Shown: positions 49,506-59,183 of the stretch, piece by piece
How positions within the stretch are numbered: the stretch's first letter is position 1
How the letters are laid out: every line of letters starts with the position of its first letter
Source: Cytophagales bacterium
Lineage (GTDB): Bacteria > Bacteroidota > Bacteroidia > Cytophagales > Microscillaceae
Length of the DNA stretch: 61,155 bases
Reading direction: 5' to 3'
Assembly (NCBI GenBank): GCA_013298075.1
Contig: JAAFJG010000024.1
Coordinates: forward strand, 1 to 61,155
Program-made: the position numbers and the translations under genes
The notes under the pieces: generated by a model
The model's database searches: none
The model's input: only the letters and a program-made list of their open reading frames with translations
What the model was told of the DNA's origin: nothing

Positions 49506-51620
49506 ATGCCAACTTTCAAACAAAGCTTAGACAGAATTAACGAACTTTTATACAGCACACGCGAACAAATATTGCGTGGATTAAGTATTTTTACAAACAT
49601 CAGTTTTTTAACCTCGATGGGTATATTGATTTATGCTTTTGGGGCAGATTTGGAGGCAGACGAAGTATCGAGAGTTTTCCGTTGGTTAGAGGCAATGATT
49701 GGTATTTTTGTAGTCGATTTTTTAATCAGAATGTTGTATTCTTTAAATAGATTGACATTTATCAAAGAAAAGTTATTAGAAACTATTTTAGTAGGAGTGT
49801 TTTTGGGGGCAAATTTTTTGTATTTTTTGGGGATTGATATATTTTATATTTTATTTTTCTTTACCTCTTTGACAGATTTTCGTAATTTTTACGAATTTTT
49901 TATCATTATTTATTTGTCTATTTTATTCATTATCAGCACAGCCCAAGCAAGCCGTTTTTTGACACAAATACAAATACAACCTGCCACTACTTTTATTATT
50001 AGTTTTATTGTGTTGATTTTTGGAGGAGGATTATTTTTGATGCTTCCTGCTATGACTACTATTCAAGGAAGTATGCGTTTTATTGATGCGTTATTTACGT
50101 CTGCGAGTGCTGCGTGTGTAACGGGTTTGGCGGTACAAGACACAGCCACTTTTTTTACGGTCAAAGGACAGGTAGTGATTTTGATTTTGATACAATTAGG
50201 CGGAATTGGAATTGTTTCATTTGCGACTTTTTTTGCGACTTTTTTAAGTCAAGGCGTAGGTTTGAAACAACAAGCAATGATTCAAGATGTATTGAGTGTA
50301 GAAAATATTGGCGAAGCAAAAAATACTTTGAGACAAGTAATTATTCTTACTTTTTTGATAGAATTTTTGGGGGCAATATTTGTTTTTATGGCTTGGGATT
50401 TAAAAGTAGATTTTTATTCGCCCATTCCACAAAGAGAAATTGCTACTTATGCTGATAAAAATTCAAAAATTGTAGTATTATTAGACGAAAAAGAAAATAA
50501 AGCAAAAAAAGAAAAAGAAAAAGAAATCAAAAAAGATAGCGTAGAAGTAAAATTAGAAATTCCGACTGCAGGCGAAGAAGATACCACTTCCACAGCCAAC
50601 GTAATTCCTATCGCAGGCGAAGAAGATAACACAAAAAATGCCAAAACAGACAACAAAGAAAAGCCCAAAGAAGTAGCGCCACCGCCTATTTCTCCTTCCA
50701 AAGAATTGAATAATACTTTGTATAATAAAGTTTGGTACTCGATTTTTCATTCTATTTCTGCTTTTTGTAATGCAGGTTTTAGTTTATATTCGGGAGGTTT
50801 GAATGAAGATGTTATCAATCGTTGTTATTTTTTACATATTTGTATTGCTTTTATTATTATTTTTGGAAGTTTGGGTTATACCACCATTACAGACGTTTTT
50901 TCGCCAAGCAAAATGCGTGAAAGAATGAAAATGCCTTGGAAACAATGGACTTTAGGAAGTCAAATTGCGGTTAATATGACAATCGTTTTAGGAATTGGTG
51001 GTATGATTTTGTATTTTTTCTTAGAACAAAAACAATCTTTGGCTGAAAAAAATCTATTCGAACAATTAGTAATTTCTTTTTTTCAATCTATTACTACTCG
51101 AACTGCGGGCTTTAATACCGTAACTTTAAATTTATCTTCGATTACAACGGCTACTTATTTATTGATAATATTTTTGATGTTTATTGGGGCTGCGTCTGGT
51201 TCTACGGGTGGTGGTATCAAAACTTCGACTTTTTTGATGTTGGTATATGCGGCTTCTGCGAGTATTCGCGGCAAAAAAAATGTAGAAATGGGCAAACGAA
51301 CTATTTCTCCCGAAACTATCAATCAAGCGTTTTCGATTGTTGCTTTTGCAATTGCTTATAATGCGGTTTGTATTTTTGTGTTATGTATTTTGCAAGATAA
51401 TATGGATATTCGACAATTATTTTTTGAACAAATATCAGCCTTTGCTACGGTTGGTTTAAGTTTAGAAACGACTCCTTTTTTGAACGATTGGAGTAAATCT
51501 ATCATTATTCTTACCATGTATGTAGGGCGTGTAGGTACATTGACTTTGGCGTTGGCATTGACCAAAAAAGTGGCAAGCACTTCTTATAAATATCCTGATG
51601 CGCACGTGATGGTTGGGTAG
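49506..51620 (+). CDS. TrkH/KtrB-family potassium uptake protein with a long acidic/basic insert
   Basis: A 704-residue membrane channel-type transporter, far longer than the usual 450-500 residues. An extra N-terminal section of about 145 residues has several helices. Four pore loops with filter glycines are present: ASAACVTGLAVQDT, SAFCNAGFSLYS, ITTRTAGFNTV and AFATVGLSLETTP. Between the first and second pore, residues about 320-400 form a charged, low-complexity insert with a duplicated 15-residue unit (IPTAGEEDTTSTANV, IPIAGEEDNTKNA). The regulatory TrkA/KtrA gene is not adjacent. K+ or Na+-coupled uptake is expected. Confidence 0.9.
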   Translation: MPTFKQSLDRINELLYSTREQILRGLSIFTNISFLTSMGILIYAFGADLEADEVSRVFRWLEAMIGIFVVDFLIRMLYSLNRLTFIKEKLLETILVGVFLGANFLYFLGIDIFYILFFFTSLTDFRNFYEFFIIIYLSILFIISTAQASRFLTQIQIQPATTFIISFIVLIFGGGLFLMLPAMTTIQGSMRFIDALFTSASAACVTGLAVQDTATFFTVKGQVVILILIQLGGIGIVSFATFFATFLSQGVGLKQQAMIQDVLSVENIGEAKNTLRQVIILTFLIEFLGAIFVFMAWDLKVDFYSPIPQREIATYADKNSKIVVLLDEKENKAKKEKEKEIKKDSVEVKLEIPTAGEEDTTSTANVIPIAGEEDNTKNAKTDNKEKPKEVAPPPISPSKELNNTLYNKVWYSIFHSISAFCNAGFSLYSGGLNEDVINRCYFLHICIAFIIIFGSLGYTTITDVFSPSKMRERMKMPWKQWTLGSQIAVNMTIVLGIGGMILYFFLEQKQSLAEKNLFEQLVISFFQSITTRTAGFNTVTLNLSSITTATYLLIIFLMFIGAASGSTGGGIKTSTFLMLVYAASASIRGKKNVEMGKRTISPETINQAFSIVAFAIAYNAVCIFVLCILQDNMDIRQLFFEQISAFATVGLSLETTPFLNDWSKSIIILTMYVGRVGTLTLALALTKKVASTSYKYPDAHVMVG

Positions 51621-51645
51621 ATATTTTGATATAGTTAAGAAAAAT

Positions 51646-51694
51646 AGTTTTTTCAGTTTGTCAAGTCTTCGACATTAACAACTGAAAAAACTAA
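51646..51694. terminator. Hairpin between trkH and the convergent thioredoxin-fold gene
   Basis: TAGTTTTTTCAGTT pairs with AACTGAAAAAACTA across a 21-base loop. There is no long T run. Confidence 0.5.
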
Positions 51695-51730
51695 TGCTAA
51701 TAAAAAATATCTTTAATTTTTCTTGAAATC

Positions 51731-52309
51731 CTATTTTTTTATCATACAACCTGTAGGTTTTTGATTAGCAATATCAATATTTTTTTTATCTAATAATTGT
51801 TGAATTGCATTAGACAAATAAGGATTATTTACATCTTCTGCAGATTGTGCGTTATCATCAATCGCTCCAAAATACTTAATAAAGAAAAAAGCCGAAACCT
51901 GTTGCAAAACAAAAACTTCGGGAGTTTTTGAGGCAGAAAATTTATTGACTAATACTTGTCCTTTGTCAAAAATATAAGGAATTTTAGCATTTTTGGTATT
52001 TTTCTTTGCTTCTTCTTGTGTTTCTTGTTCGGTTTCGGGAACGATAAACACAAATTTTACAGGACTATTTACATATTTTTGGGCTAATTTTTCGATTCTT
52101 TCTTGATAAAATTTAGAATAAGGGCAATTAGCACTCGTAAAAATCAACACTAAAATTTGTTCTTTAGCATAATCATTCAAATTCATCATTTTATTATCCA
52201 CCAAATTCAAAGCCGTAAAGTTTTCAACTTTTTGGTTGATTTGTGTTTGAGCATTGGTTTGTATGGAGATAAAAAATATCATCGATACAAATAAAAATAT
52301 ATTTTTCAT
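51731..52309 (-). CDS. Secreted thioredoxin-fold (redoxin-like) protein
   Basis: A 192-residue exported protein starting MKNIFLFVSMIFFISIQTNA (I prefer the ATG at 52309 to the one five codons upstream). A peroxiredoxin/thioredoxin fold is suggested by FTALNLVDNKMMNLNDYA, ILVLIFTSANCPYSKFYQER and IPYIFDKGQVLVNKFSASKT-PEVF. The active-site position reads CPYS, with one Cys, so it cannot form a CxxC disulfide. It may be a one-Cys peroxidase-like or a non-redox protein. A second Cys is only at the C-terminal TGCMIKK. Confidence 0.82.
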   Translation of the reverse strand: MKNIFLFVSMIFFISIQTNAQTQINQKVENFTALNLVDNKMMNLNDYAKEQILVLIFTSANCPYSKFYQERIEKLAQKYVNSPVKFVFIVPETEQETQEEAKKNTKNAKIPYIFDKGQVLVNKFSASKTPEVFVLQQVSAFFFIKYFGAIDDNAQSAEDVNNPYLSNAIQQLLDKKNIDIANQKPTGCMIKK

Positions 52310-52415
52310 TGTGTGTAGTTTCAAATCTTTTATTAATATATACGTAAAAAATAAAAAATTGTTTTAACAGATTTAAAAAAAAATTATTGTAATACTATTT
52401 TATTGTCCAAAAAAA

Positions 52416-53744
52416 TCAACGCATTTGATTAGAATTAAATAAATAATAACCAACGACAGATTCAGTTCTTGCGCCAAAAGGCTTATAATACACAAAAATT
52501 TCATAATTATTTTCGGTATCTTGATGATTTCCTTCAGATTCTGATAAGTCAATTTTTTTATTTATAGGATTTAACACTCCATACATATAATTATATTCGC
52601 CTTGTTTTAATAAAATATGCGCATAATATTGTTTTTTTTCGTTATCATATATCATTTTATTTTCATTATTACAAGCAAATCCATTAAATCCACCTATTAC
52701 ATAGACTTCATTATCCATTTTTTGAGATGATTTAAGATTAAATTTCACTTTTACATAATCAGATTCTACTTTTCCACGACTGGTTTCGAAATGAAATATC
52801 ACAAAACCGCCATTTAAGTCTGGATTACGAAAATAAGTTTCCGTTCCTCTTTCGTTTTCTATGGGCAAAACTGCCGTACTTAATGTATCACCAATATCAA
52901 TATGAGCCACATTAAATCCTAAAAAACGCGTACTTTTGATGTCAAATCTTCTAAATTCGTTCCCACCTAAAATTGTATTTTCACCTGTAAAATAATTATA
53001 TTCTAATATTTTATCAAAATCTCGTACCATCAAAGGTTTTAAATCTACAATAGCATTGTCATTTCTATAATTTTGGCGAATAATTACTTTTAATTCTTCT
53101 CTGGGATTGATTACGTTTGGCAAGCCACTATAATTAATTTTAAAGTCAATTTGTTGGGCGGTATTTTGTTGAGAAGGCACAGAAGATTGTCTTAATTTAG
53201 GCTCAATCACTACTTTTGGCTCATATACAATAAATCTTTTAGTAAATAATAAATCTTTTTCATCGCCTTCTCGATGGATATAAATAATATAATTGCCCGC
53301 AATTTTTACTTTGGGCATTCGAAACGTGTAATGTGCGTAAGATACTTTTGTATTGAATGATAACTCAAAATTTCGCACTAAAAAATCATTGACATCGTTC
53401 AAATATTCAATTTCATTCAAATTAGAAGGAGTCCAATCATAATTACAATGCACGATTTTTGCGCGATGAATTTTTGGGTCTTGCGTCAATTCATCAAACT
53501 CTAAGATTAAATTGGGAGTTTGTGCCAATGAAGTTACTCCTGCACGATAACGCATATTGGGGTCATCTACCACAGGTTCGGGAAATATTTGTATCGTTTT
53601 GATAGATTTTTCGTAAATAAAATCGTATGTAAATAATACTTTTTCGTTTGTTTTTGTATCATTTGAAGTGTCAGGCGTGCTGCGTGGAATAGGCAAACAA
53701 CCACACATCAAACCAATAATAATTATCAATATAAAATATTTCAT
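52416..53744 (-). CDS. T9SS plug-domain lipoprotein (DUF5103)
   Basis: A 442-residue protein with lipobox LMCGC (Cys16). Its length and blocks (YRAGVTSLAQTPNLILEFDE, KIHRAKIVHCNYDWTPSNLN, EIEYLNDVNDFLV and ILEYNYFTGENTILGGNEFR) fit the type IX secretion system plug family (DUF5103). In Flavobacterium the Plug protein closes the Sov/SprA outer-membrane channel when PorV is not bound. Here a PorV-type gene lies about 4 kb away. It follows the Wzc-type gene by 27 bases and may be in its operon. Confidence 0.85.
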   Translation of the reverse strand: MKYFILIIIIGLMCGCLPIPRSTPDTSNDTKTNEKVLFTYDFIYEKSIKTIQIFPEPVVDDPNMRYRAGVTSLAQTPNLILEFDELTQDPKIHRAKIVHCNYDWTPSNLNEIEYLNDVNDFLVRNFELSFNTKVSYAHYTFRMPKVKIAGNYIIYIHREGDEKDLLFTKRFIVYEPKVVIEPKLRQSSVPSQQNTAQQIDFKINYSGLPNVINPREELKVIIRQNYRNDNAIVDLKPLMVRDFDKILEYNYFTGENTILGGNEFRRFDIKSTRFLGFNVAHIDIGDTLSTAVLPIENERGTETYFRNPDLNGGFVIFHFETSRGKVESDYVKVKFNLKSSQKMDNEVYVIGGFNGFACNNENKMIYDNEKKQYYAHILLKQGEYNYMYGVLNPINKKIDLSESEGNHQDTENNYEIFVYYKPFGARTESVVGYYLFNSNQMR

Positions 53745-53771
53745 TTTGGATAAAAAAAATAAATGATGAAT

Positions 53772-56339
53772 TTACTCTGTTTTTTCGTTTTTATTTTTAC
53801 TTTTACTTTTTTTCTTCTTTTTACTTTGTTTTTTTGAAAATGAAAAAATACTTTTTATTTTATCTAATAAAGTACTTTTTTTCTTGAGGTCTTTATCATC
53901 TTCTTCATAATAACCATAACCGCCATAACTGCCGTAGCCACCGTAGCCACCATAATTACCGCCATAATTACCATAGCCACCATAACCACCTGTGGAACGT
54001 CGAACAGCATTCATAATAACGGACATATTTTTGAAATTATTGATTTGTGCTACTTTGTTGATACCTTTGGCAAAAAATCTTTTAGAATAGTTAGCACGCA
54101 CCACATACATAGGCAAATCTACTTTTTTCATAATCAAAATACCATCTGTAACCAAGCCGACAGGAGGTGTATCGATCATAATCACATCAAATTTTTGTTT
54201 TAATTGATTTAAGAGAATGTCCAAGGACTCTCTTAAGATTAATTCTGATGGATTAGGTGGTGAATAACCTGCTGTAATAATTTTCAAACTATCAATGGCT
54301 GTGTCCCTTACGCAATTTTCCCATTCTGCTTTTCCTGATAAAATATCACTTACTCCTGTTTCATTTTCTAAACCAAAAGCTTGATTTAATTTTGGTTTAC
54401 GCATATCAAAATCCAAAATAATGACTTTTCTATCTGCTTGTGCAATCAATCCGCTTAAATTGGCTGCCACAAATGTTTTTCCTTCTCCACTAATGGTAGA
54501 CGTTACGGATAAGAGAGTAGAATTATTATCATCAAATAAACCTTTACCTGCGGGAAGCATATAATCTAAATTAGTACGAATATCTCTAATTGCTTCATTT
54601 AAAGACGACCTTGAAGATTCTTGAATAACCAAACGACTTACCTCCATTTTCTCTTTGTTATATTCAGGAATACCACCTAAAATAGGACAATCTATTAATT
54701 TTTCGAGTTCTCCTTGATTCATCAAAGTATCGTGCATCAAATATCTAACCACGACTATACCCACACTTAAAACCACTCCTAATACTAATGCTACTAAATA
54801 ATATTGCAATTTGATAGGAAAAATAGGCTCAAGTGGTTTGCTTGCAGGACTTAAAATAATGATTTCAGGGACAACACCCGCCGCTGTCAAACGAATAGAA
54901 AATAATTGATTAATAATATTATTACAAAAACCATCATATCGAGCATAATTTTTACTAATTTGTCCGTATTCACGCCCTTTGGGAGGAAGCCCAATCAAAA
55001 TAGATTCGATTTCTATTTTCTTTTCATTGATTCCTCTTAATGTTTTATAAATTAGTTTTTGTGAGCCTGTATTAAATTCATTTAATTGTTTACGTTTATT
55101 ATTCAAATCTTGTTGGTAAGATTTAATAGTTAATGTATTGCTTTTTTCTCTAAGGTATATTTTTTGCATATCACTCATAATTTGTTGATATTCTAAGACC
55201 AGCCTCGAGATAGCCTCATTTTTTAATAAAGGCAAAGAACTTACAAATTCTTTCAAAGAATCACCTGTGGCTACCAGCATTTCTAATTCTTTATATACCA
55301 CTAATTCTGCGGCAATTTTTTGTTGTTCTTTGGTTATTCTTTCTAATTCTTCTATGGCTTTTTGTAATTTATCATCAGTATTTTTAGTTTTATTTTCGAG
55401 AAAAAAACCTTGCATCAAAGCGTCATATTTAAGCAAAGAATCGCCAAATTGTTTTCCTTGTAACGTTAAATATTGAATCATTTGAATATTTGATTTATTT
55501 TTTTCTTCCACACTTTTCACCGCATACGCAGAATCGTATGCCATCACGATGGCTTGTGCTTTGACTGGATTTTCTTCTTTAAAACCAATACTAATAATTT
55601 TTGCCTCTTTATTTGCCTCTCCCACTTCTAAATATTTATTACTCAATACATAATTAATCAAACTTCTTTCGCTATTGATTTTGAAGTAATAACTATAATT
55701 TCTACTTAGTGCTTGTTTTGGATTGCCCAATTTAATGGTCATATTCAATCCATTCCAATTAATTTGTTCTCCAAAAATAAATTTTTGGCTAATTGTTTTT
55801 TCATTTTTAATTGTAATTTTATATTCTTGTAAACTTAATATATTGATGGATATAGGTTGGTCAACAAACGTTGTTTTTTCATAATTACTGACTACAAAGG
55901 GAGCAAAAGGATACAGTTCACTATCCATAATCGTTCCTTTCATAAAATAACTGACGTGCAAACCCAATATTTTAATTACTTCTTTGGCTACAATTTCTGA
56001 TTGAATAAATGCAATTTCACCAATAATGCTGGTGGGATCAGCTGCACCTACGCCACCTACGCCACCTATGCCTATAATTCCTTGCAAAGTAGAAGCTGCT
56101 TTTTCATTTTTAATAGTTAATTTGATGGCAGAAGTAGAGCGATAAATGGGAGCGGTATATCTCAAAATAAAAAAAACAACCGCAAATATGATAATATTGA
56201 TAAGAACAATCCAGATAATACTTTTTTTGATAATAGATAATATTTTAGGAATATCTATATCGCTTAGTGCTTCTCTTGATGTTTCAGGTTTAAAAAAAGT
56301 ATTTTTGTTTAAATCTTGGTTGGGAATATGATTTGACAC
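53772..56339 (-). CDS. Wzc-type polysaccharide co-polymerase / bacterial tyrosine kinase
   Basis: An 855-residue inner-membrane protein. The Wzz/chain-length domain follows an N-terminal helix (about residues 35-60), then come a coiled-coil region (about 270-410), a second helix near 510, and a cytoplasmic BY-kinase domain. That domain has Walker A TISGEGKTFVAANLSG (about 613), Walker A' VIILDFDMRKPKL and Walker B FDVIMIDTPPVG. After it comes a Gly/Tyr cluster of about 25 residues (GGYGGYGNYGGNYGGYGG.., encoded at about 53905-53995), then a Lys-rich tail. Wzc proteins regulate capsule or exopolysaccharide export by autophosphorylating C-terminal tyrosines. A -7 box (TACCTTTG) is at 56392-56399. 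No other polysaccharide genes are adjacent. Confidence 0.93.
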   Translation of the reverse strand: MSNHIPNQDLNKNTFFKPETSREALSDIDIPKILSIIKKSIIWIVLINIIIFAVVFFILRYTAPIYRSTSAIKLTIKNEKAASTLQGIIGIGGVGGVGAADPTSIIGEIAFIQSEIVAKEVIKILGLHVSYFMKGTIMDSELYPFAPFVVSNYEKTTFVDQPISINILSLQEYKITIKNEKTISQKFIFGEQINWNGLNMTIKLGNPKQALSRNYSYYFKINSERSLINYVLSNKYLEVGEANKEAKIISIGFKEENPVKAQAIVMAYDSAYAVKSVEEKNKSNIQMIQYLTLQGKQFGDSLLKYDALMQGFFLENKTKNTDDKLQKAIEELERITKEQQKIAAELVVYKELEMLVATGDSLKEFVSSLPLLKNEAISRLVLEYQQIMSDMQKIYLREKSNTLTIKSYQQDLNNKRKQLNEFNTGSQKLIYKTLRGINEKKIEIESILIGLPPKGREYGQISKNYARYDGFCNNIINQLFSIRLTAAGVVPEIIILSPASKPLEPIFPIKLQYYLVALVLGVVLSVGIVVVRYLMHDTLMNQGELEKLIDCPILGGIPEYNKEKMEVSRLVIQESSRSSLNEAIRDIRTNLDYMLPAGKGLFDDNNSTLLSVTSTISGEGKTFVAANLSGLIAQADRKVIILDFDMRKPKLNQAFGLENETGVSDILSGKAEWENCVRDTAIDSLKIITAGYSPPNPSELILRESLDILLNQLKQKFDVIMIDTPPVGLVTDGILIMKKVDLPMYVVRANYSKRFFAKGINKVAQINNFKNMSVIMNAVRRSTGGYGGYGNYGGNYGGYGGYGSYGGYGYYEEDDKDLKKKSTLLDKIKSIFSFSKKQSKKKKKSKSKNKNEKTE

Positions 56340-56391
56340 AATATAATAATATAGTATGATTTTTTATGTAGTAAACTAATTACATTTTTTG

Positions 56392-56399
56392 CAAAGGTA
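56392..56399 (-). promoter_or_regulatory. -7 box of the Wzc-type gene
   Basis: TACCTTTG on the minus strand, 52 bases before the ATG at 56339. Confidence 0.4.
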
Positions 56400-56538
56400 G
56401 TATATTTTTTTTTATTTTCATAAAAAAATATAAATGAAAAAAAAATATAAAATAATTTAATGAAAATTTTGTTTTTTTATGATAAATTTATTATAATTGC
56501 ACGAAAAGAATTGTTGTTATATTAATTAATTATCTTCA

Positions 56539-57594
56539 ATGCTAAAATATATTTTAAATAGACTATTTTATGGTTTTCTTGTCATTTTTGGCGTGATAAC
56601 GGTAGTCTTTTTTTTATTTTTTGCATTGCCAGGTGATCCTGCCGAAACTTTATTAGGCAATAAAGGAAATGCAGAACAACGCAAACAAATCACACAAGAA
56701 TTAGGATTAGATAAACCTTTAATTTTACAATATATTTATTATTTGAATGATTTGTCTTTTGTAAGTATTCATAAAGATACCCAAAAAGCACGAAAAGATT
56801 ATCAATATTTAGCTATATTAAAAATGGGCGAAAACGTTCTGGTCGCTAAAATGCCTTATTTACGTCGTTCTTATTTATCTAAAAAAAGAGTGTCCGAAAT
56901 TTTATACGAAGATATAGGCGGAACATTGGTTTTAGCCATGACTGCGATGCTGTTGGCTTCCATAATGGGCGTTACTTTGGGCGTTATTTCAGCCTTAAAC
57001 GCAAGAACTTGGATAGATTATACATTGATTACAATCACAGTGGCAGGTATTTCGACACCTTCTTTTGTGATGGCTATTTTGATGGCGAATATTTTTGCTT
57101 TTTATTTATCAGAATATACAGGTTTGAGATTAACAGGAAGTTTATGGGAATTAGATGCGCAATATGGTTATCGAATTGCTTTATCAAACTTAATTTTGCC
57201 TGCATTTACATTGGCTTTGCGTCCTTTGGCGGTCATTACACAACTCACAAGAAGTTCGATGTTAGATGTATTAACACAAGATTATATCAGAACCGCCAGA
57301 GCAAAAGGGATTCCTAAATATGTAATTATTGTTAAACACGCCTTAAAAAACGCTTTAAATCCAGTTATTACGGCAGTTTCGGGTTGGTTAGCTACTTTAA
57401 TGGCGGGTGCATTTTTTATAGAATATATTTTTAATTGGAAAGGTTTAGGAAAAACTACTATTCAAGCCGTACAAGAATCAGATTTGCCTATTGTGATGGG
57501 TGCAGTAATAATAGTAGCGTGTATTTTTGTGTTTGTTAATATTATTGTTGATGTGTTATATGCACTTCTAGACCCGCGCGTAAGAATAAATTAA
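56539..57594 (+). CDS. OppB/DppB-type ABC transporter permease, unlinked
   Basis: A 351-residue inner-membrane protein. The N-terminal helix and ALPGDPAETLLG segment, the periplasmic loop and the EAA loop (DYIRTARAKGIPKYVIIVKH) that binds the ATPase are typical of peptide/nickel-type permeases. About six helices are visible. Such permeases work with an OppC partner, ATPases and a binding protein, none of which is in the window, so it is a lone permease. Confidence 0.92.
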   Translation: MLKYILNRLFYGFLVIFGVITVVFFLFFALPGDPAETLLGNKGNAEQRKQITQELGLDKPLILQYIYYLNDLSFVSIHKDTQKARKDYQYLAILKMGENVLVAKMPYLRRSYLSKKRVSEILYEDIGGTLVLAMTAMLLASIMGVTLGVISALNARTWIDYTLITITVAGISTPSFVMAILMANIFAFYLSEYTGLRLTGSLWELDAQYGYRIALSNLILPAFTLALRPLAVITQLTRSSMLDVLTQDYIRTARAKGIPKYVIIVKHALKNALNPVITAVSGWLATLMAGAFFIEYIFNWKGLGKTTIQAVQESDLPIVMGAVIIVACIFVFVNIIVDVLYALLDPRVRIN

Positions 57595-57834
57595 AATAAA
57601 TTTATAAAAAAAATAATATAAAATTTTATATTCTAAAAAAAAATACGTTACTTTGCAGACTATAATTTTAAAAAAAATATTTTTGTACTTTAATATTCAT
57701 ATTTCGCCGAATTTTATCACTTTTAATATTCTTTCATGAAACACACTTACCACTTTTAATTGTTTTTATTTAAAAAACTCACAATAATTTTTATAAAAAA
57801 GTAGGTTTTTCATACGCATATCAATTTTTATTCT

Positions 57835-59058
57835 ATGTTTAATATCAAAATATCATTTTTTTTAGTAGCCAGCTTTTTGGTATGCAGTGCTACAAAATTA
57901 GTAGGACAAACAACTCCTACTGCTGTTTTTGGTTCTAACGGAACAAGCCCAATCACCACCGCTGTTCCTTTTTTAAGTATTACTCCTGATTCTCGTTCGG
58001 GTGCTATGGGCGATGCGGGAGTTGCTATTTCTGCTGATGCTAATTCTATTTATTGGAATGCAGCAAAATTAGCGTTTGCTAAACCTCGTTATGGGGTTGC
58101 TTTGTCTTTTAATCCTTGGTTGAGAAATTTGGTAGGGGATATGTCATTGTCTTATTTGTCTGGTTATTATAGATTAGATGATAAACAAGCAATCGGTTTA
58201 GAAATGCGTTATTTTGATATGGGTATTATTCAATTTACTGACCAAAATGGTGGTATTATTATGAATTTTAGAGCAAGCGAATTTGCTTTTGGGGGAGCTT
58301 ACTCTCGTAAATTATCTGAAAATATGGGCGTTTCGGTAACAGGTAGATTTGTTTATTCTAATTTATCAGGTGATTTTTCAAATGCACAACAACCAGCAAA
58401 ACCGGGTACAACGGGTGCAGCTGATATTGCTTGGTATTATAAAAATGATAAATGGTTTAAAATCAACGGACAACCTGCAATGCTTTCATTTGGCGCAAAT
58501 ATTTCTAATATTGGCGCAAAAATTTCTTATGTCAATGCTGGAACTGCTGATTTTATTCCGACTAATATGCGTATAGGAACAGCCTTAGAAATGAATTTAG
58601 ACCCTGAAGGAAAAAATAAATTGACTGCTGCTTTAGATTTTAATAAATTATTAGTCCCTACTCCACAAAGACGTGATGCCAGTGGTAATCTTGTAGGCGT
58701 AGATCCTCGTACAAGAACTGTTTTATCAGGTATGTTTGGTTCATTTGGAGATGCACCGGGCGGATTTGGTGAAGAGTTAAAAGAAATTATGACTTCTATT
58801 GGAGCAGAATATAGTTATAATAATACATTTTTTGCAAGAGCAGGTTATTTTGGTGAAAATGTTACCAAAGGCAATAGAAAATATTTTACGGTCGGTGCAG
58901 GTTTTAAATACAATGATTTAGGAATTGATGTTTCTTATTTGGCAGCAGCAGGTGCAACTAGTCCTTTGGGCAATACACTCAGATTTACACTTTCATTAGC
59001 CATCAATAAAACAGCCAAAGAAAAAATAACAAAACCAGAAGAGACTGAAGCTCAATAG
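57835..59058 (+). CDS. porV: PorV-family T9SS outer-membrane protein
   Basis: A 407-residue protein with signal peptide MFNIKISFFLVASFLVCSA.. and cleavage near VGQ. The start VPFLSITPDSRSGAMGDAGV then AISADANSIYWNAAKLAFAK is the PorV/LptO signature, and the rest is a 14-strand-like outer-membrane barrel of the FadL type. PorV carries T9SS cargo from the Sov/SprA channel to the attachment complex. The last residues are polar (TKPEETEAQ) rather than the aromatic ending of many barrels. Followed by a strong terminator. Confidence 0.92.
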   Translation: MFNIKISFFLVASFLVCSATKLVGQTTPTAVFGSNGTSPITTAVPFLSITPDSRSGAMGDAGVAISADANSIYWNAAKLAFAKPRYGVALSFNPWLRNLVGDMSLSYLSGYYRLDDKQAIGLEMRYFDMGIIQFTDQNGGIIMNFRASEFAFGGAYSRKLSENMGVSVTGRFVYSNLSGDFSNAQQPAKPGTTGAADIAWYYKNDKWFKINGQPAMLSFGANISNIGAKISYVNAGTADFIPTNMRIGTALEMNLDPEGKNKLTAALDFNKLLVPTPQRRDASGNLVGVDPRTRTVLSGMFGSFGDAPGGFGEELKEIMTSIGAEYSYNNTFFARAGYFGENVTKGNRKYFTVGAGFKYNDLGIDVSYLAAAGATSPLGNTLRFTLSLAINKTAKEKITKPEETEAQ

Positions 59059-59093
59059 TTTTCTATCGTTTTTTCTGTTTATTTAATATATTT

Positions 59094-59139
59094 GCCCAAT
59101 ACAATCATTCAAAAATGTTATTTGTGTTGGGCTTTTTTT
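59094..59139 (+). terminator. Terminator of porV
   Basis: GCCCAATACA (59094-59103) pairs with TGTGTTGGGC (59123-59132) followed by seven T. The upstream part of the open frame at 59115 lies inside it. Confidence 0.88.
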
Positions 59140-59183
59140 CATATAATTATTTACAAAATAAATACAATACAATTTCAAAAAAC

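Noticed and set aside
59115-59183. Earlier start of the TPR gene at the right edge
   Set aside because: It lies in the porV terminator and would mask a good signal peptide.
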